From contig NZ_SADB01000006.1 in assembly GCF_009669305.1 (NCBI RefSeq), positions 173,313 to 237,312 of the forward strand: a stretch of 64,000 nucleotides of DNA, written 5' to 3'. The stretch's first letter is position 1, and each line of letters starts with the position of its first letter. Under the pieces are notes generated by a model. It ran no database searches. It was not told the DNA's origin and saw only the letters and a program-made list of their open reading frames with translations. A program made the translations under genes and the position numbers. Of the stretch, positions 15,299-23,008 are shown piece after piece. This DNA is from Ancylomarina sp. 16SWW S1-10-2 (GTDB lineage: Bacteria > Bacteroidota > Bacteroidia > Bacteroidales > Marinifilaceae).

Positions 15299-15970
15299 TT
15301 AATTATTTAGCTCAGAAGATAGTTCATCTAAGCCTTTAATTATTGTTGTTGGTTCAATACCCCAAGGGTCAAAAATAGAATCTTCTGAACGCTGAACCCA
15401 AGCTGAACGCATACCGTACGAAACGGCACCAATTACATCAAATGGGTTGCTCGAAATTAACCAGGAATCTGTTTTTGTTGAATTTGTTTCTTTATTAAAA
15501 TGCTTGTATACCAACGGACTTGGTTTAAATACTTGAATATCTTCAACACTTACAATTCCATCGAATAATTCGTATAAATCGGCGTTTATTAAAAGATTGG
15601 TAATTGCATCTGAACTTCCATTAGAGAAAGCATATAATTTATGCCCCGACTTTTTAAGTCCTTGTAAGCCGCCTTTCACATCAGGGAATGAGGGCAATAC
15701 AGTATAAGTTACTAGTAAAGCATCTTTTTGAGCTGCACTAAAATCACTTTTAAAAACCTTGCAACAATACGCTAAAGCATCGCTTGTGCAAACAGAAAAA
15801 TAAGCATATTTATTCATTAAGCCTCTCCTAAATGAATATTCTAACTGCTTACTTCTCCAAGTATCCATAAAAGCTTTTGCATCTTTACCAACTAAATCTT
15901 TCAGCGTATCATAGACTCCTGTTGTGTCTATTAATGTCCCGTAGACATCAAATGCTAAAGTGTATTTCAT
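15299..15970 (-). CDS. Type II haloacid dehalogenase-like hydrolase (HAD superfamily)
   Basis: A 223-residue HAD enzyme of the L-2-haloacid dehalogenase type. The nucleophile Asp8 is in FDVYGTLID, the second motif Ser/Asn is in YAFSNGSSDAI, the Lys motif is VFKPSPLVYKHF, and the acidic/Asn motif is SSNPFDVIGAVSYG. These fit hydrolytic dehalogenation of short 2-haloacids, although many family members act on other small substrates. Its ATG overlaps the stop of a short upstream frame (ATGA), pointing to translational coupling with something now degraded. A second, secreted family member is encoded at 20136..20981. Confidence 0.92.
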   Translation of the reverse strand: MKYTLAFDVYGTLIDTTGVYDTLKDLVGKDAKAFMDTWRSKQLEYSFRRGLMNKYAYFSVCTSDALAYCCKVFKSDFSAAQKDALLVTYTVLPSFPDVKGGLQGLKKSGHKLYAFSNGSSDAITNLLINADLYELFDGIVSVEDIQVFKPSPLVYKHFNKETNSTKTDSWLISSNPFDVIGAVSYGMRSAWVQRSEDSIFDPWGIEPTTIIKGLDELSSELNN

Positions 15971-16137
15971 TTCTTATTTTTCAGTGTTTTTTTTAATGTT
16001 TCTGATTTCTCTTTTAAACTTGGAAGCCAAATATTGTGGTACTTATCCAAATTTTCTTCCCTCTTTTTATTTGTTGTATTATTTGAATGCTTACTAATAC
16101 TTAAAAAAGATGTCAAACTAACTATCTCATTTTCAAC
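15967..16137 (-). pseudogene. Possible gene fragment ending in the start of the dehalogenase gene
   Basis: A 56-codon frame with no ATG runs from just after the DsrE copy 2 stop to a TGA that overlaps the dehalogenase ATG (ATGA). Its end, DKYHNIWLPSLKEKSETL followed by a Lys-rich tail, looks protein-like rather than random, but I recognise no family. It may be the tail of a lost gene. The call is weak. Confidence 0.25.
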
Positions 16138-16142
16138 TCAAC

Positions 16143-16424
16143 CTAAAGTGTTATTAAGTTTTCACCTTTCTTGATAATTTCAGTTAAAGGTTCTTCCATA
16201 TACTTCACATCAAGCTCAAGTTTCTCTAAAATACGGCTTACGCCATATCTATCGGCACAAGCTCGGCAAGCTTCAATAGTAACACCAGCGGTTAGCATTT
16301 TTTGTACTTCCAATTGAATTTGATCATCTTCGGCAATGAGTTTTGCCGATTCACCCCAAACAATAATGTTGACTTTTTCCCACCATCCTTTACTCAATGC
16401 ATTGGTTGAATACATGGAAATCAT
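16143..16424 (-). CDS. DsrE-like protein copy 2, with eroded start
   Basis: The 93-residue frame from its first ATG (MISMYSTNAL) is almost identical to residues 19-111 of DsrE copy 1 at 13704..14039, including the Cys segment GVTIEACRACADRYGV. At the DNA level the similarity continues upstream through the whole copy-1 N-terminus (KLNILWTTTNKDTVIN), but the copy-1 start ATGAAT is AAGGAT here and no other ATG, GTG or TTG replaces it close by. The protein, if made from the internal ATG, would lack the first beta strand. I regard it as a recent duplicate that is probably becoming a pseudogene. Confidence 0.75.
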   Translation of the reverse strand: MISMYSTNALSKGWWEKVNIIVWGESAKLIAEDDQIQLEVQKMLTAGVTIEACRACADRYGVSRILEKLELDVKYMEEPLTEIIKKGENLITL

Positions 16425-16507
16425 ATTGATTACAGTGTCTTTATTGGTGGTTGTCCAAAGGATATTTAGTTTATCCTTTTTGATTTTTACTTGAATATGT
16501 ATTAATC

Positions 16508-16532
16508 CTGCCTCCTCAATACGAAGAGGCAG
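16508..16532 (-). terminator. Hairpin after the peroxiredoxin-like lipoprotein gene
   Basis: CTGCCTC and GAGGCAG form a stem with extra TC/GA pairs inside, 20 bases past the stop at 16551. The following T content on the minus strand is poor, so it may be only a processing hairpin or weak terminator. Confidence 0.4.
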
Positions 16533-16550
16533 AATCTATAAAATTAGTTT

Positions 16551-17330
16551 CTATTTTGAAGCATTTATTTTTTCAAGAGCAGCGATGATATCATCTGGTT
16601 CAGCACGATTTCTATAATCAGCATCTAAAAAGGCATATTGAATCATTCCTTTTTGATCGATTACGTAAGTGGCAGCCAAAGGCAATTCGTTGCTTTCGTC
16701 ACCATTGTAGCCATGAAGATCGAATCCTTCCTGATAGATAGCAGCTACTTCGGGTGTTAATTCAAATACCACGCCGTATTCTTTTCCTACTTTATTAGCC
16801 ACATCACTCAATACAAGAAAATCAAGACTGTTTTTTTCTGTCGTATTCATCGATTTATCTGGCAATTCAGGAGTTAAAGCAATTAAAGAACCTCCCGCTT
16901 TTATCATATCAGGCAATCTTTCTTGTAAATAGTGCAAGGTAATATTGCAATAAGGACACCATCCGCCACGATACCAAATAAGAACAACAGGTCCTTTTTC
17001 CAACTCACTATATAAGTTAACAGGCTTATTCATTTGGTTCTTCAGCGTAAAATCAGGAACCTTATCGCCTACATTTAGGGCTTTATCAAGTATGCCCGAG
17101 TTTTTCACGGCCTCTGTACCTTCCCCGTAAATTTTCTTCTTTTCATCCGAAGCTGCTTTTCCAAATTCAACTCGTCGTTTGTCGAGCAGAGCGTCTAAGG
17201 GTTTCACCTTCTGCATACTTGTTTCCATAGTATTCTGTTGTTTTGTTTTATCTTCTTTATTTGTTTTCGTTTGACAACCTACAGTCATCAGCAATACGGC
17301 AAAAGCCGCCACTATTCCTTTTGTATACAT
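16551..17330 (-). CDS. Peroxiredoxin-like lipoprotein (AhpC/TSA family)
   Basis: A 259-residue envelope version of the peroxiredoxin-like family. The N-terminus MYTKGIVAAFAVLLMTVGCQ is a lipoprotein signal with lipobox LMTVGC. The thioredoxin fold carries WYRGGWCPYCNITLHYLQ with the CxxC pair, and DFTLKNQMNKPVNLYSEL before it. The C-terminus (LDADYRNRAEPDDIIAAL) mirrors the cytoplasmic homolog at 14425..15087. It probably reduces peroxides or disulfides on the periplasmic side. It starts 15 bases after the royal-jelly-like lipoprotein gene and is almost certainly cotranscribed with it. Confidence 0.92.
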   Translation of the reverse strand: MYTKGIVAAFAVLLMTVGCQTKTNKEDKTKQQNTMETSMQKVKPLDALLDKRRVEFGKAASDEKKKIYGEGTEAVKNSGILDKALNVGDKVPDFTLKNQMNKPVNLYSELEKGPVVLIWYRGGWCPYCNITLHYLQERLPDMIKAGGSLIALTPELPDKSMNTTEKNSLDFLVLSDVANKVGKEYGVVFELTPEVAAIYQEGFDLHGYNGDESNELPLAATYVIDQKGMIQYAFLDADYRNRAEPDDIIAALEKINASK

Positions 17331-17345
17331 AGTTTTTATTTTAGA

Positions 17346-18386
17346 TTAGTTAGAATTAAATTGAATTAGCTCGTAAGCCTGACGCTTATTTTCAGGTAAA
17401 TAAATTTGAGAGGTCGTGAAATAAATATTCCCTTTATTGTCTTTGGCAAAGGAATCAGCCCATCGTATGGATTTATCCTGAATGAATTGAAGCAATTCTC
17501 CTTTTGTATTTATTTTGTTGATTGAATTATCTTCTAGTCCGCCTAGCCACAAATTACCTGCCTTATCAAACAACATACCATCTGTTGCAGGAATAGTCAT
17601 CACCTTTTCAACATTTTTAGCAACTTCTTCCTTCGAGAGATTTAAATCGTTTAGCACAGAAGTTGGAATTCGATATAAAGTATGACCTGTTAGGGCAGCA
17701 TAATATAAATACTTCAAATCAGGGCTTAGAGCAATACCATCGGATTGAACTGAATTTTTCCAAGTTAGTCCATCGCAAATCAGAGAATCTAATTCACTTT
17801 TTGTGGACGAATGCTTATCGAGCAATCGGCGCGAAACACCCGTTTTTAGATTTAAAACGATAAGAGCACCAGCTCCAGAATCACTTATGTAAGCTATTTC
17901 ACTTTTAGTATCGATGCGAACATCATTAAAATAGGAATCACCAACATAAATTTCTTTGGGAAAAGTATAGGCTTTTTCTTTGGTATTGCTTTTAAGATTA
18001 AACTGATATAAAATGGGTCCTCCCTCTACAATACCTTTAAAAAACGGGTTTCTAGTGTCTAAAATCCAAAGTCGATCTTTTTTATCGATAAAGACTGACT
18101 GCACAGCTAAAAACGATTTTGTATTTCCATCCTTGTTCCAATCTTTATTCGGATAAGCCTGAGCTTTTCCATCAATAATTTCGCCCACGCTAATGGGTAC
18201 ATCATTCGACCATCTAGGGTAATTAACAAACACTCTATTATCAGAGCTTACTGCAACTCCAGTCCACTGTTTGGCTGATGATGCAACAAGTTGTAGTTGA
18301 GTGTCCGTTTTCTTTTGTTTATTTTGACAAGCAAATGTTGCAACAACCAAAAAAATAAGAACTAGGTGAAGGAATTTTGGTTTCAT
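17346..18386 (-). CDS. Major royal jelly/L-dopachrome tautomerase-related lipoprotein (SMP-30-like beta-propeller)
   Basis: A 346-residue secreted beta-propeller. The N-terminus ends VATFACQ, a lipoprotein signal. Family features are GVAVSSDNRVFVNYPRW near residue 42, the blade FIDKKDRLWILDTRNP, and SDGIALSPDLKYLYYAALTG with later DGMLFDKAGNLWLGGLEDN. Members of this family in bacteria are annotated as L-dopachrome tautomerase-related or gluconolactonase-like; activities are mostly untested, with lactone hydrolysis a reasonable guess from the fold. It is followed closely by the peroxiredoxin-like lipoprotein gene. Confidence 0.85.
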   Translation of the reverse strand: MKPKFLHLVLIFLVVATFACQNKQKKTDTQLQLVASSAKQWTGVAVSSDNRVFVNYPRWSNDVPISVGEIIDGKAQAYPNKDWNKDGNTKSFLAVQSVFIDKKDRLWILDTRNPFFKGIVEGGPILYQFNLKSNTKEKAYTFPKEIYVGDSYFNDVRIDTKSEIAYISDSGAGALIVLNLKTGVSRRLLDKHSSTKSELDSLICDGLTWKNSVQSDGIALSPDLKYLYYAALTGHTLYRIPTSVLNDLNLSKEEVAKNVEKVMTIPATDGMLFDKAGNLWLGGLEDNSINKINTKGELLQFIQDKSIRWADSFAKDNKGNIYFTTSQIYLPENKRQAYELIQFNSN

Positions 18387-18491
18387 AGGTATCGAAATTT
18401 TAAATCAAGCCTGAATTATAAAGTTAAATCTTTTAGTACTATTTTCCTCTTCTATCTGAATCAGAAGGGAATGTGACCTTAGGTCATTAAA

Positions 18492-19358
18492 TTATTTTTT
18501 CTGCTCTAGGTATTTATAAATAGCAGACACATCTAATCTTCCCATTCCAGCTTTAGCGGCTTCGGCATATAATTCTTTTGCCAGATTAGCCAAATAAAGT
18601 GGTTGCTCATTTTCTTCAGCAGTAATACTTGCCAAATTCAAATCTTTAAGCATCAATTCCAAAGGAAAATGTGCTTCGTAATCGTCATTTTTAATGCCTT
18701 GTGCCTTCATTTTAGAAACCGGTGAACCCACTACCGAGTTGGGAATGGTATCCAGAAGAAATTCTTTAGAGATCCCCATTTTCTCGCCCAAAAGAACAGT
18801 TTCTGCAAAAATGACTATCGTTTGAGCAAGCATCATGTTAATGAGCATTTTATAAGAAGTACCTTTACTTATTTCTCCTATTCGTAAAGTCTTTTTGCTC
18901 ATCATATCAATATAAGGCGCAACTTCATTTAGCGTATTAGCATCTCCACCCACAAGAAAAACGAGTTCTGCATTCTGAGCAGCCATTTTTGAGCCTGAAA
19001 CGGGTGTGTCTAAAAATCGAACCTTATTAAGCTTGGCTTCATCTGCTTCTCTAATGCTAAAGGAAGGATTAACCGTTGAACAATCTGCCCAAATTGCATC
19101 TTCCTTCATTGCTTGTAAAACGCCTTCTTTGCCAAAAAACACAGATTCGACAACCTCAGGCGCAGACAACATACTAAATACAATATCAGCATCTTTTACA
19201 GCTGACAGAGCCGAATTAGCAATTTTTACATTTTTATTTCCAGAAGTTTCAATTTTCTTTGGCGTTCGGTTATATACGGTAAGATCAACATTATTTTTCG
19301 CCAGATTCGCAGCCATTCGGCTACCCATAATACCTAAACCTATAAAAGCAATTTTCAT
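18492..19358 (-). CDS. 3-hydroxyisobutyrate dehydrogenase-like NAD(P)-dependent reductase
   Basis: A 288-residue beta-hydroxyacid dehydrogenase. The Rossmann motif IGLGIMGSRMAANL is at residues 6-19, the substrate loop DTPVSGSKMAAQNAEL is near 117-132, and the catalytic Lys lies in GTSYKMLINMM near residue 170 (KxxxN pattern). The family includes 3-hydroxyisobutyrate dehydrogenase, tartronate-semialdehyde reductase and glyoxylate/succinic semialdehyde reductases; the sequence alone does not separate them. In this redox cluster a role in reducing reactive aldehydes or semialdehydes is plausible. It lies 58 bases after the FrnE-like gene. Confidence 0.9.
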   Translation of the reverse strand: MKIAFIGLGIMGSRMAANLAKNNVDLTVYNRTPKKIETSGNKNVKIANSALSAVKDADIVFSMLSAPEVVESVFFGKEGVLQAMKEDAIWADCSTVNPSFSIREADEAKLNKVRFLDTPVSGSKMAAQNAELVFLVGGDANTLNEVAPYIDMMSKKTLRIGEISKGTSYKMLINMMLAQTIVIFAETVLLGEKMGISKEFLLDTIPNSVVGSPVSKMKAQGIKNDDYEAHFPLELMLKDLNLASITAEENEQPLYLANLAKELYAEAAKAGMGRLDVSAIYKYLEQKK

Positions 19359-19416
19359 TTTTCGTCTTCTTTTATCAGTGAATTTGAGTGTCTTTCAATG
19401 ATTCTTTGCAGAGGGA

Positions 19417-20070
19417 TTACTTTACGTTTTGATTTAACAAATCTGTTAAAATTTGTTTGTAAACATCTACCGTTTGTGATCCCACAAGAGAACTAGATTG
19501 GTTGATAACAATTGTAGGTACCGATGAGATGCCTTTATTTCGCCAAAAAGCCTCCTTATCAATAATCTGTTTTCGGCAATCCTCATTTTCGAGTATCTCT
19601 TTGGCAGCATCAGCATCTAAGCCAATATGTTTTATTTCCTCAAGCAGAATTTCGCGATCAGAAACATTTTTTCCTTGACTAAAATAGGCTTCGAACAAAC
19701 GCATTTTTAGTTCTGTTTGCTTGCCCGATTCCTTTGCATAAGCAAGTAAAACATGAGCGTCTCTAGTGTTTACAATTCTTTTACCTTCAACAAATTCAAA
19801 GGTAAAATCGACTTCTTTTCCCAGTTGCTGCATGTTGGCTTGTGAATTTCGCCATTGTTCAGGCGTACTGCCATATTTTCGATTAACATGCTCAAGAATG
19901 TCTTCACCTTCCATAGGCATATTAGGGTTCAACTCAAAAGCTTGCCATGAAATCTCTACTTTATCTTGTATGCCCATTTCGGTAATGGCTTCTTCCAATC
20001 GCTTGTAACCTATCACACACCAAGGACAAACAACATCGGATATAATATCAAGTTTAATTTTATTATTCAT
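19417..20070 (-). CDS. DsbA family oxidoreductase, FrnE-like
   Basis: A 217-residue thioredoxin-fold protein. The active site CPWC is in SDVVCPWCVIGYKRLEEA at residues 11-28, and the cis-Pro loop is GISSVPTIVINQ near residue 180. Length, lack of signal peptide and the WQAFELNPNMPMEGEDI segment fit the cytosolic FrnE/2-hydroxychromene isomerase-like branch of DsbA proteins. FrnE-type proteins have been linked to oxidative stress tolerance in other bacteria. It sits between the secreted HAD and the hydroxyacid dehydrogenase, all on the minus strand. Confidence 0.92.
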   Translation of the reverse strand: MNNKIKLDIISDVVCPWCVIGYKRLEEAITEMGIQDKVEISWQAFELNPNMPMEGEDILEHVNRKYGSTPEQWRNSQANMQQLGKEVDFTFEFVEGKRIVNTRDAHVLLAYAKESGKQTELKMRLFEAYFSQGKNVSDREILLEEIKHIGLDADAAKEILENEDCRKQIIDKEAFWRNKGISSVPTIVINQSSSLVGSQTVDVYKQILTDLLNQNVK

Positions 20071-20135
20071 ATTAGATAGTTGTTTATGTTACGAAAGAAC
20101 TCGGCGCAAGCCACAAGACTTACTTCGAGTCATTT

Positions 20136-20981
20136 TTACTTATTCATATCTTCAGCGTATTTTTTCTGAAGAATTGATACGAGTTCCGTTATATTCTTAA
20201 CTACATAATCGGGTTCATCCACATTGGGATAAAGTACTTTTCCTGGTCGAGCAACGAAAGCGGTTTGAAAACCGACATTTTTAGCACCTGCTAAATCCCA
20301 AGCATGCACAGCCACCATCAATACTTCTTCTGGTTTTACCTGAAGATCGTCAAGCACCATTTGATAGGTGTCTGGATGTGGTTTATATTTTTTTATACTT
20401 CCAATAGTGTAACGTTTTTCAAAATAATCAGTCAAACCAGCATTTTTAAACTGAGTTTCAACTCCTATTGCCGATGAATTTGTTAAACTTACAATATGAT
20501 AAGTGCCTTTATTAAATGCCTTTAGTCCAGGAACAACATCGGGATAAGCTTGTAAAGAACGAAGAGGCGTTACAATTGATGATTTGGCATCCTCATATTT
20601 CATATCGATACCTTGCGTTTTGGCAACCATCATAAGTGCTGCCGTTCCAATTTCGCCAAATGGGTGATAATTATCGCTTAGTGTTTCTACCAAAGAGTAG
20701 TGCAACATGGTAGAAAACCACAAAGGCAAAAGGTCTTCTCTCCCATTAAGTGCTTCTCCTACCGATTTTTTCAATGGTGAAAGATCCAATAGGGTTTCAT
20801 TCACATCAAATACGATTACTTTTGGCTTCAATAAGGTGTTTATTTCAGCAATTTGATTCATTTTGGAATTAGCATGTTTGCTTTCTTGTGCTTGCACAGA
20901 TGTTTTTATTCCGAACAAAATGATTGCAAGAATCATGATTTTTGAACCTGAATTTTTGATGGATTGAAATGCTTTTTTCAT
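20136..20981 (-). CDS. Secreted type II haloacid dehalogenase-like protein (HAD superfamily)
   Basis: The ATG at 20981 gives MKKAFQSIKNSGSKIMILAI followed by a hydrophobic stretch ending SVQAQE, a Sec signal peptide with a likely AQ-E cleavage, and a 281-residue precursor. The frame is open upstream to 21074, adding 31 residues that would bury the signal. The HAD motifs are FDVNETLLD (nucleophile Asp), SLTNSSAIG, KKYKPHPDTYQMV and MVAVHAWDLAGAKNVG. The His-Ala-Trp-Asp form of the last motif is that of the haloacetate dehalogenase branch. A periplasmic HAD dehalogenase is unusual. It is separated from the upstream AhpD-like gene by a hairpin. Confidence 0.88.
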   Translation of the reverse strand: MKKAFQSIKNSGSKIMILAIILFGIKTSVQAQESKHANSKMNQIAEINTLLKPKVIVFDVNETLLDLSPLKKSVGEALNGREDLLPLWFSTMLHYSLVETLSDNYHPFGEIGTAALMMVAKTQGIDMKYEDAKSSIVTPLRSLQAYPDVVPGLKAFNKGTYHIVSLTNSSAIGVETQFKNAGLTDYFEKRYTIGSIKKYKPHPDTYQMVLDDLQVKPEEVLMVAVHAWDLAGAKNVGFQTAFVARPGKVLYPNVDEPDYVVKNITELVSILQKKYAEDMNK

Positions 20982-21104
20982 ACCTGTCGTTACGCCCAAA
21001 CCCATATTGGAATCGCTAATTTCATATTTTGTATATGCTCTCAAAAGGGCTATATTTTTTGTTGATGGATTCATAAGTTAATGATTGTTTTAAACTATAA
21101 AAAG

Positions 21105-21137
21105 TATCGCCTCCACTTACAAAAGTATGAGGCGATA
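21105..21137 (-). terminator. Hairpin between the AhpD-like gene and the secreted HAD gene
   Basis: TATCGCCTC (21105-21113) and GAGGCGATA (21129-21137) are perfect 9-bp arms. On the minus strand the stem is followed by CTTTTTATAG. It begins 6 bases after the AhpD-like stop, so it probably ends or attenuates that transcript. Confidence 0.65.
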
Positions 21138-21142
21138 GAATA

Positions 21143-21694
21143 TTATTTTTTTTCCCAAGCATATTTTTGGAATCCCTTATCAACAGGCGTTGCAGCCACA
21201 CGATTCACATAGTTACTGATCACTTTTTGTGATAAACCTAAAATAACTTCAAGTACATGACGTTGTTCGTATCCAGCAGCAAAAAATGCTTCTAACTCTT
21301 CCTCAGTAACAGCACCCCTTTTGCGAACAACAGAAAGTGTAAAGACGTGCAATGCCTGAAGTTTCTCATTTGGAACTGGAGTTCCATTTCTTAAGGCATC
21401 CGTAATGGCATCATCTACCTGCATCATTTTTGCAATAGCAGTATGTGCTGGCACACAGTAATGACACTCATGTTCTACGTTAATCGTTTGCCATACAACA
21501 GTTAATTCATCATTGTTAAACGAAGTATTAACGAATAGTTCGTGTAATTCTTGGTAAGCTTTCAGCAAACCAGGAGATTCCGCCAATACAGCATGTAAAC
21601 CAGGAATCATGCCATAAGCTTTTAATGAATCTTCTAATAAGGCTTTGCTTTTTTCTGGTGCTGATTCTACGGTGTGTATTCTAAATTTAGTCAT
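21143..21694 (-). CDS. Carboxymuconolactone decarboxylase/AhpD-like family protein
   Basis: A 183-residue all-helical protein of the CMD/AhpD family. The active-site motif EHECHYCVPAHTAIAKM near residue 75 contains the CxxC pair and the downstream His typical of AhpD-like alkylhydroperoxidases. The N-terminus IHTVESAPEKSKALLEDSLK is family-typical. With peroxiredoxin-like and DsbA-like proteins downstream, a role in peroxide or thiol stress is likely. Two copies of the CTAAGC-N4-GCTTAG palindrome lie in the 150 bases upstream, between it and the TetR gene, so it is the strongest candidate for a directly repressed gene. A broken copy of its 3' end lies at 15175..15298. Confidence 0.93.
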   Translation of the reverse strand: MTKFRIHTVESAPEKSKALLEDSLKAYGMIPGLHAVLAESPGLLKAYQELHELFVNTSFNNDELTVVWQTINVEHECHYCVPAHTAIAKMMQVDDAITDALRNGTPVPNEKLQALHVFTLSVVRKRGAVTEEELEAFFAAGYEQRHVLEVILGLSQKVISNYVNRVAATPVDKGFQKYAWEKK

Positions 21695-21737
21695 AATATT
21701 CTAATTTTTAATTGATTATTAATTCATCTAATGTTTT

Positions 21738-21753
21738 CTAAGCCATCGCTTAG
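21738..21753. promoter_or_regulatory. Putative TetR operator (site A), perfect palindrome
   Basis: CTAAGCCATCGCTTAG: 6-bp arms CTAAGC/GCTTAG around CATC, 43 bases upstream of the AhpD-like start. It shares arms and 4-base spacing with sites at 21811, 22430 and 22859, all near the TetR gene. Confidence 0.65.
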
Positions 21754-21810
21754 TTATATTGTAAAAAAAATGTACGCCTTTATTTATTACTTACTACCAA
21801 CTACTCATAT

Positions 21811-21826
21811 ATAAGCAAATGCTTAG
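21811..21826. promoter_or_regulatory. Putative TetR operator (site B)
   Basis: ATAAGCAAATGCTTAG: arms TAAGC/GCTTA around AAAT, with the first base of the full consensus changed. It lies between the stop of the TetR gene and the AhpD-like promoter region. Confidence 0.6.
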
Positions 21827-21842
21827 TTTTATTACAAAAAAA

Positions 21843-22406
21843 CTAAAAATCTCTAAAGGTCATTTCTATATAATCACTAAGCTCCTTTTCACTAGCTACT
21901 TTGGCTGCAACAGATAAACCTTGTTTTGCTATAAGTAGGTAATTGGATTGTTTAATGAGTAATTCTTCATCTTCTTCTCCACCTTCTCTCAACTTCTCAA
22001 TAAATAATTCTTTAATAGCAGTTGTAAATAAAATGACTTGCTCTTTTATTAATTTGTCTTCACTATTAGCAAACTCATTTAAAGTATTTGTAACAAGGCA
22101 ACCCTTTGGAGTACTACAATCACTAGGCGTATTTATCGAATCGTAAAAAAAAGTCTTGATGCCTTCAACACCATTCGTTGAATTTCTTAGCTTTTCGATC
22201 ATTCCTTGTAGATATCCTTCGTAACAATGAATACTTTTAAGGAAAAGCCCCTGCTTACTTCCAAAACTTGAATATATAGAGAACTGATTGATGCCCATAG
22301 CCTTTTCAAGCATACGAACAGATGTTGCTTCGTACCCATTACGCCAAAAAAGCACCATTGCTTTTTCAATAACTTCTTCTTCGATATATTCTTTTTTTCT
22401 AGCCAT
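21843..22406 (-). CDS. TetR/AcrR family transcriptional regulator
   Basis: A 187-residue regulator. The N-terminal HTH is clear (VLFWRNGYEATSVRMLEKAM, then GINQFSIYSSFGSKQGLF) and the C-terminal ligand domain contains SDCSTPKGCLVTNTLNEFAN, with two Cys residues close together that could sense oxidants (inference). The CLVTNT segment is typical of the subgroup that represses small redox or efflux genes. It is transcribed toward the AhpD-like gene, with four 16-bp palindromes nearby: two after it, one just before its own start, and one in front of the Cys-rich gene. Self-repression and control of both neighbours is the simplest reading. Confidence 0.94.
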   Translation of the reverse strand: MARKKEYIEEEVIEKAMVLFWRNGYEATSVRMLEKAMGINQFSIYSSFGSKQGLFLKSIHCYEGYLQGMIEKLRNSTNGVEGIKTFFYDSINTPSDCSTPKGCLVTNTLNEFANSEDKLIKEQVILFTTAIKELFIEKLREGGEEDEELLIKQSNYLLIAKQGLSVAAKVASEKELSDYIEMTFRDF

Positions 22407-22429
22407 TACTTAATTATTACACTACAAAA

Positions 22430-22445
22430 CTAATCACTTGCTTAG
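22430..22445. promoter_or_regulatory. Putative TetR operator (site C), autoregulatory
   Basis: CTAATCACTTGCTTAG lies 23 bases upstream of the TetR start. It keeps CTAA/TTAG ends, one full GCTTAG arm and the 4-base spacing of sites A, B and D. The position fits self-repression. Confidence 0.6.
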
Positions 22446-22554
22446 AAACAAACAAATGCTTCTTCTTAAAAATTTGTTAAATATCATTAACTCAAAAACG
22501 ACAACACTTAGAATCAACTGATTACAAGTATTGTCATCTACAATTTCAAAAGAT

Positions 22555-22815
22555 TTATTCTCGTTCACCAGCAATTTTAGTCACCATTTTCATTTTGCTC
22601 ATAATATAGGCATGAGAATCTCTTTGATGAGGTATGATGCATTCACTACAATCTTTAAATCCATGAGTGTATTTAAAATTTCCACCGCATTTATCCTTCA
22701 ACATGTACAATGGACAAAAACAAAATAAGCAATTAAAATCTTCTTCTTTAATTCCTTTATGACATGGAAAATATTCACATTTCCTATTTTGGTTAAACTT
22801 ATAATTTTCTGACAT
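22555..22815 (-). CDS. Small cysteine-rich metal-binding-like protein
   Basis: An 86-residue protein with nine Cys in patterns typical of the cysteine-rich small domain family (PF04071-like): CEYFPCHKG, DFNCLFCFCPLY, KCGGNF and DCSECIIPH. The spacing suggests a zinc or other metal site. No enzymatic role is known to me. Palindrome site D lies 44 bases upstream of the start, so it may be controlled by the TetR gene next to it. It is followed toward the TetR gene by about 110 bases without a gene. Confidence 0.85.
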   Translation of the reverse strand: MSENYKFNQNRKCEYFPCHKGIKEEDFNCLFCFCPLYMLKDKCGGNFKYTHGFKDCSECIIPHQRDSHAYIMSKMKMVTKIAGERE

Positions 22816-22858
22816 AATACTATTAATTCAAATTTGTGTTCATATTAGGCTGACAAAA

Positions 22859-22874
22859 CTATTCAATTGCTTAG
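22859..22874. promoter_or_regulatory. Putative TetR operator (site D)
   Basis: CTATTCAATTGCTTAG lies 44 bases upstream of the Cys-rich gene start. One arm is the full GCTTAG; the other is CTATTC. The core CAATTG is symmetric. Its length and outline match sites A to C. Confidence 0.55.
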
Positions 22875-22910
22875 AAATATGAAAGCAATTTTGATATGTC
22901 CTATAAACTA

Positions 22911-22950
22911 AAAATAAAAAAATCCACATAAATATAAACTTATGTGGATA
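22911..22950 (-). terminator. Rho-independent terminator of the membrane protein gene
   Basis: On the minus strand ATCCACATAA pairs with TTATGTGGAT across an 8-base loop and is followed by TTTTTTATTTTT. It is about 60 bases after the stop at 23009. Confidence 0.85.
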
Positions 22951-23008
22951 GTTCAACAATTCTGTTAGTATATATTATTTATGGCTTAAATATTAGCAAC
23001 GAACCAAA

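Noticed and set aside
22531-22728. Plus-strand 65-residue frame opposite the Cys-rich gene
   Set aside because: The minus-strand frame has the conserved Cys pattern; this one is its shadow.
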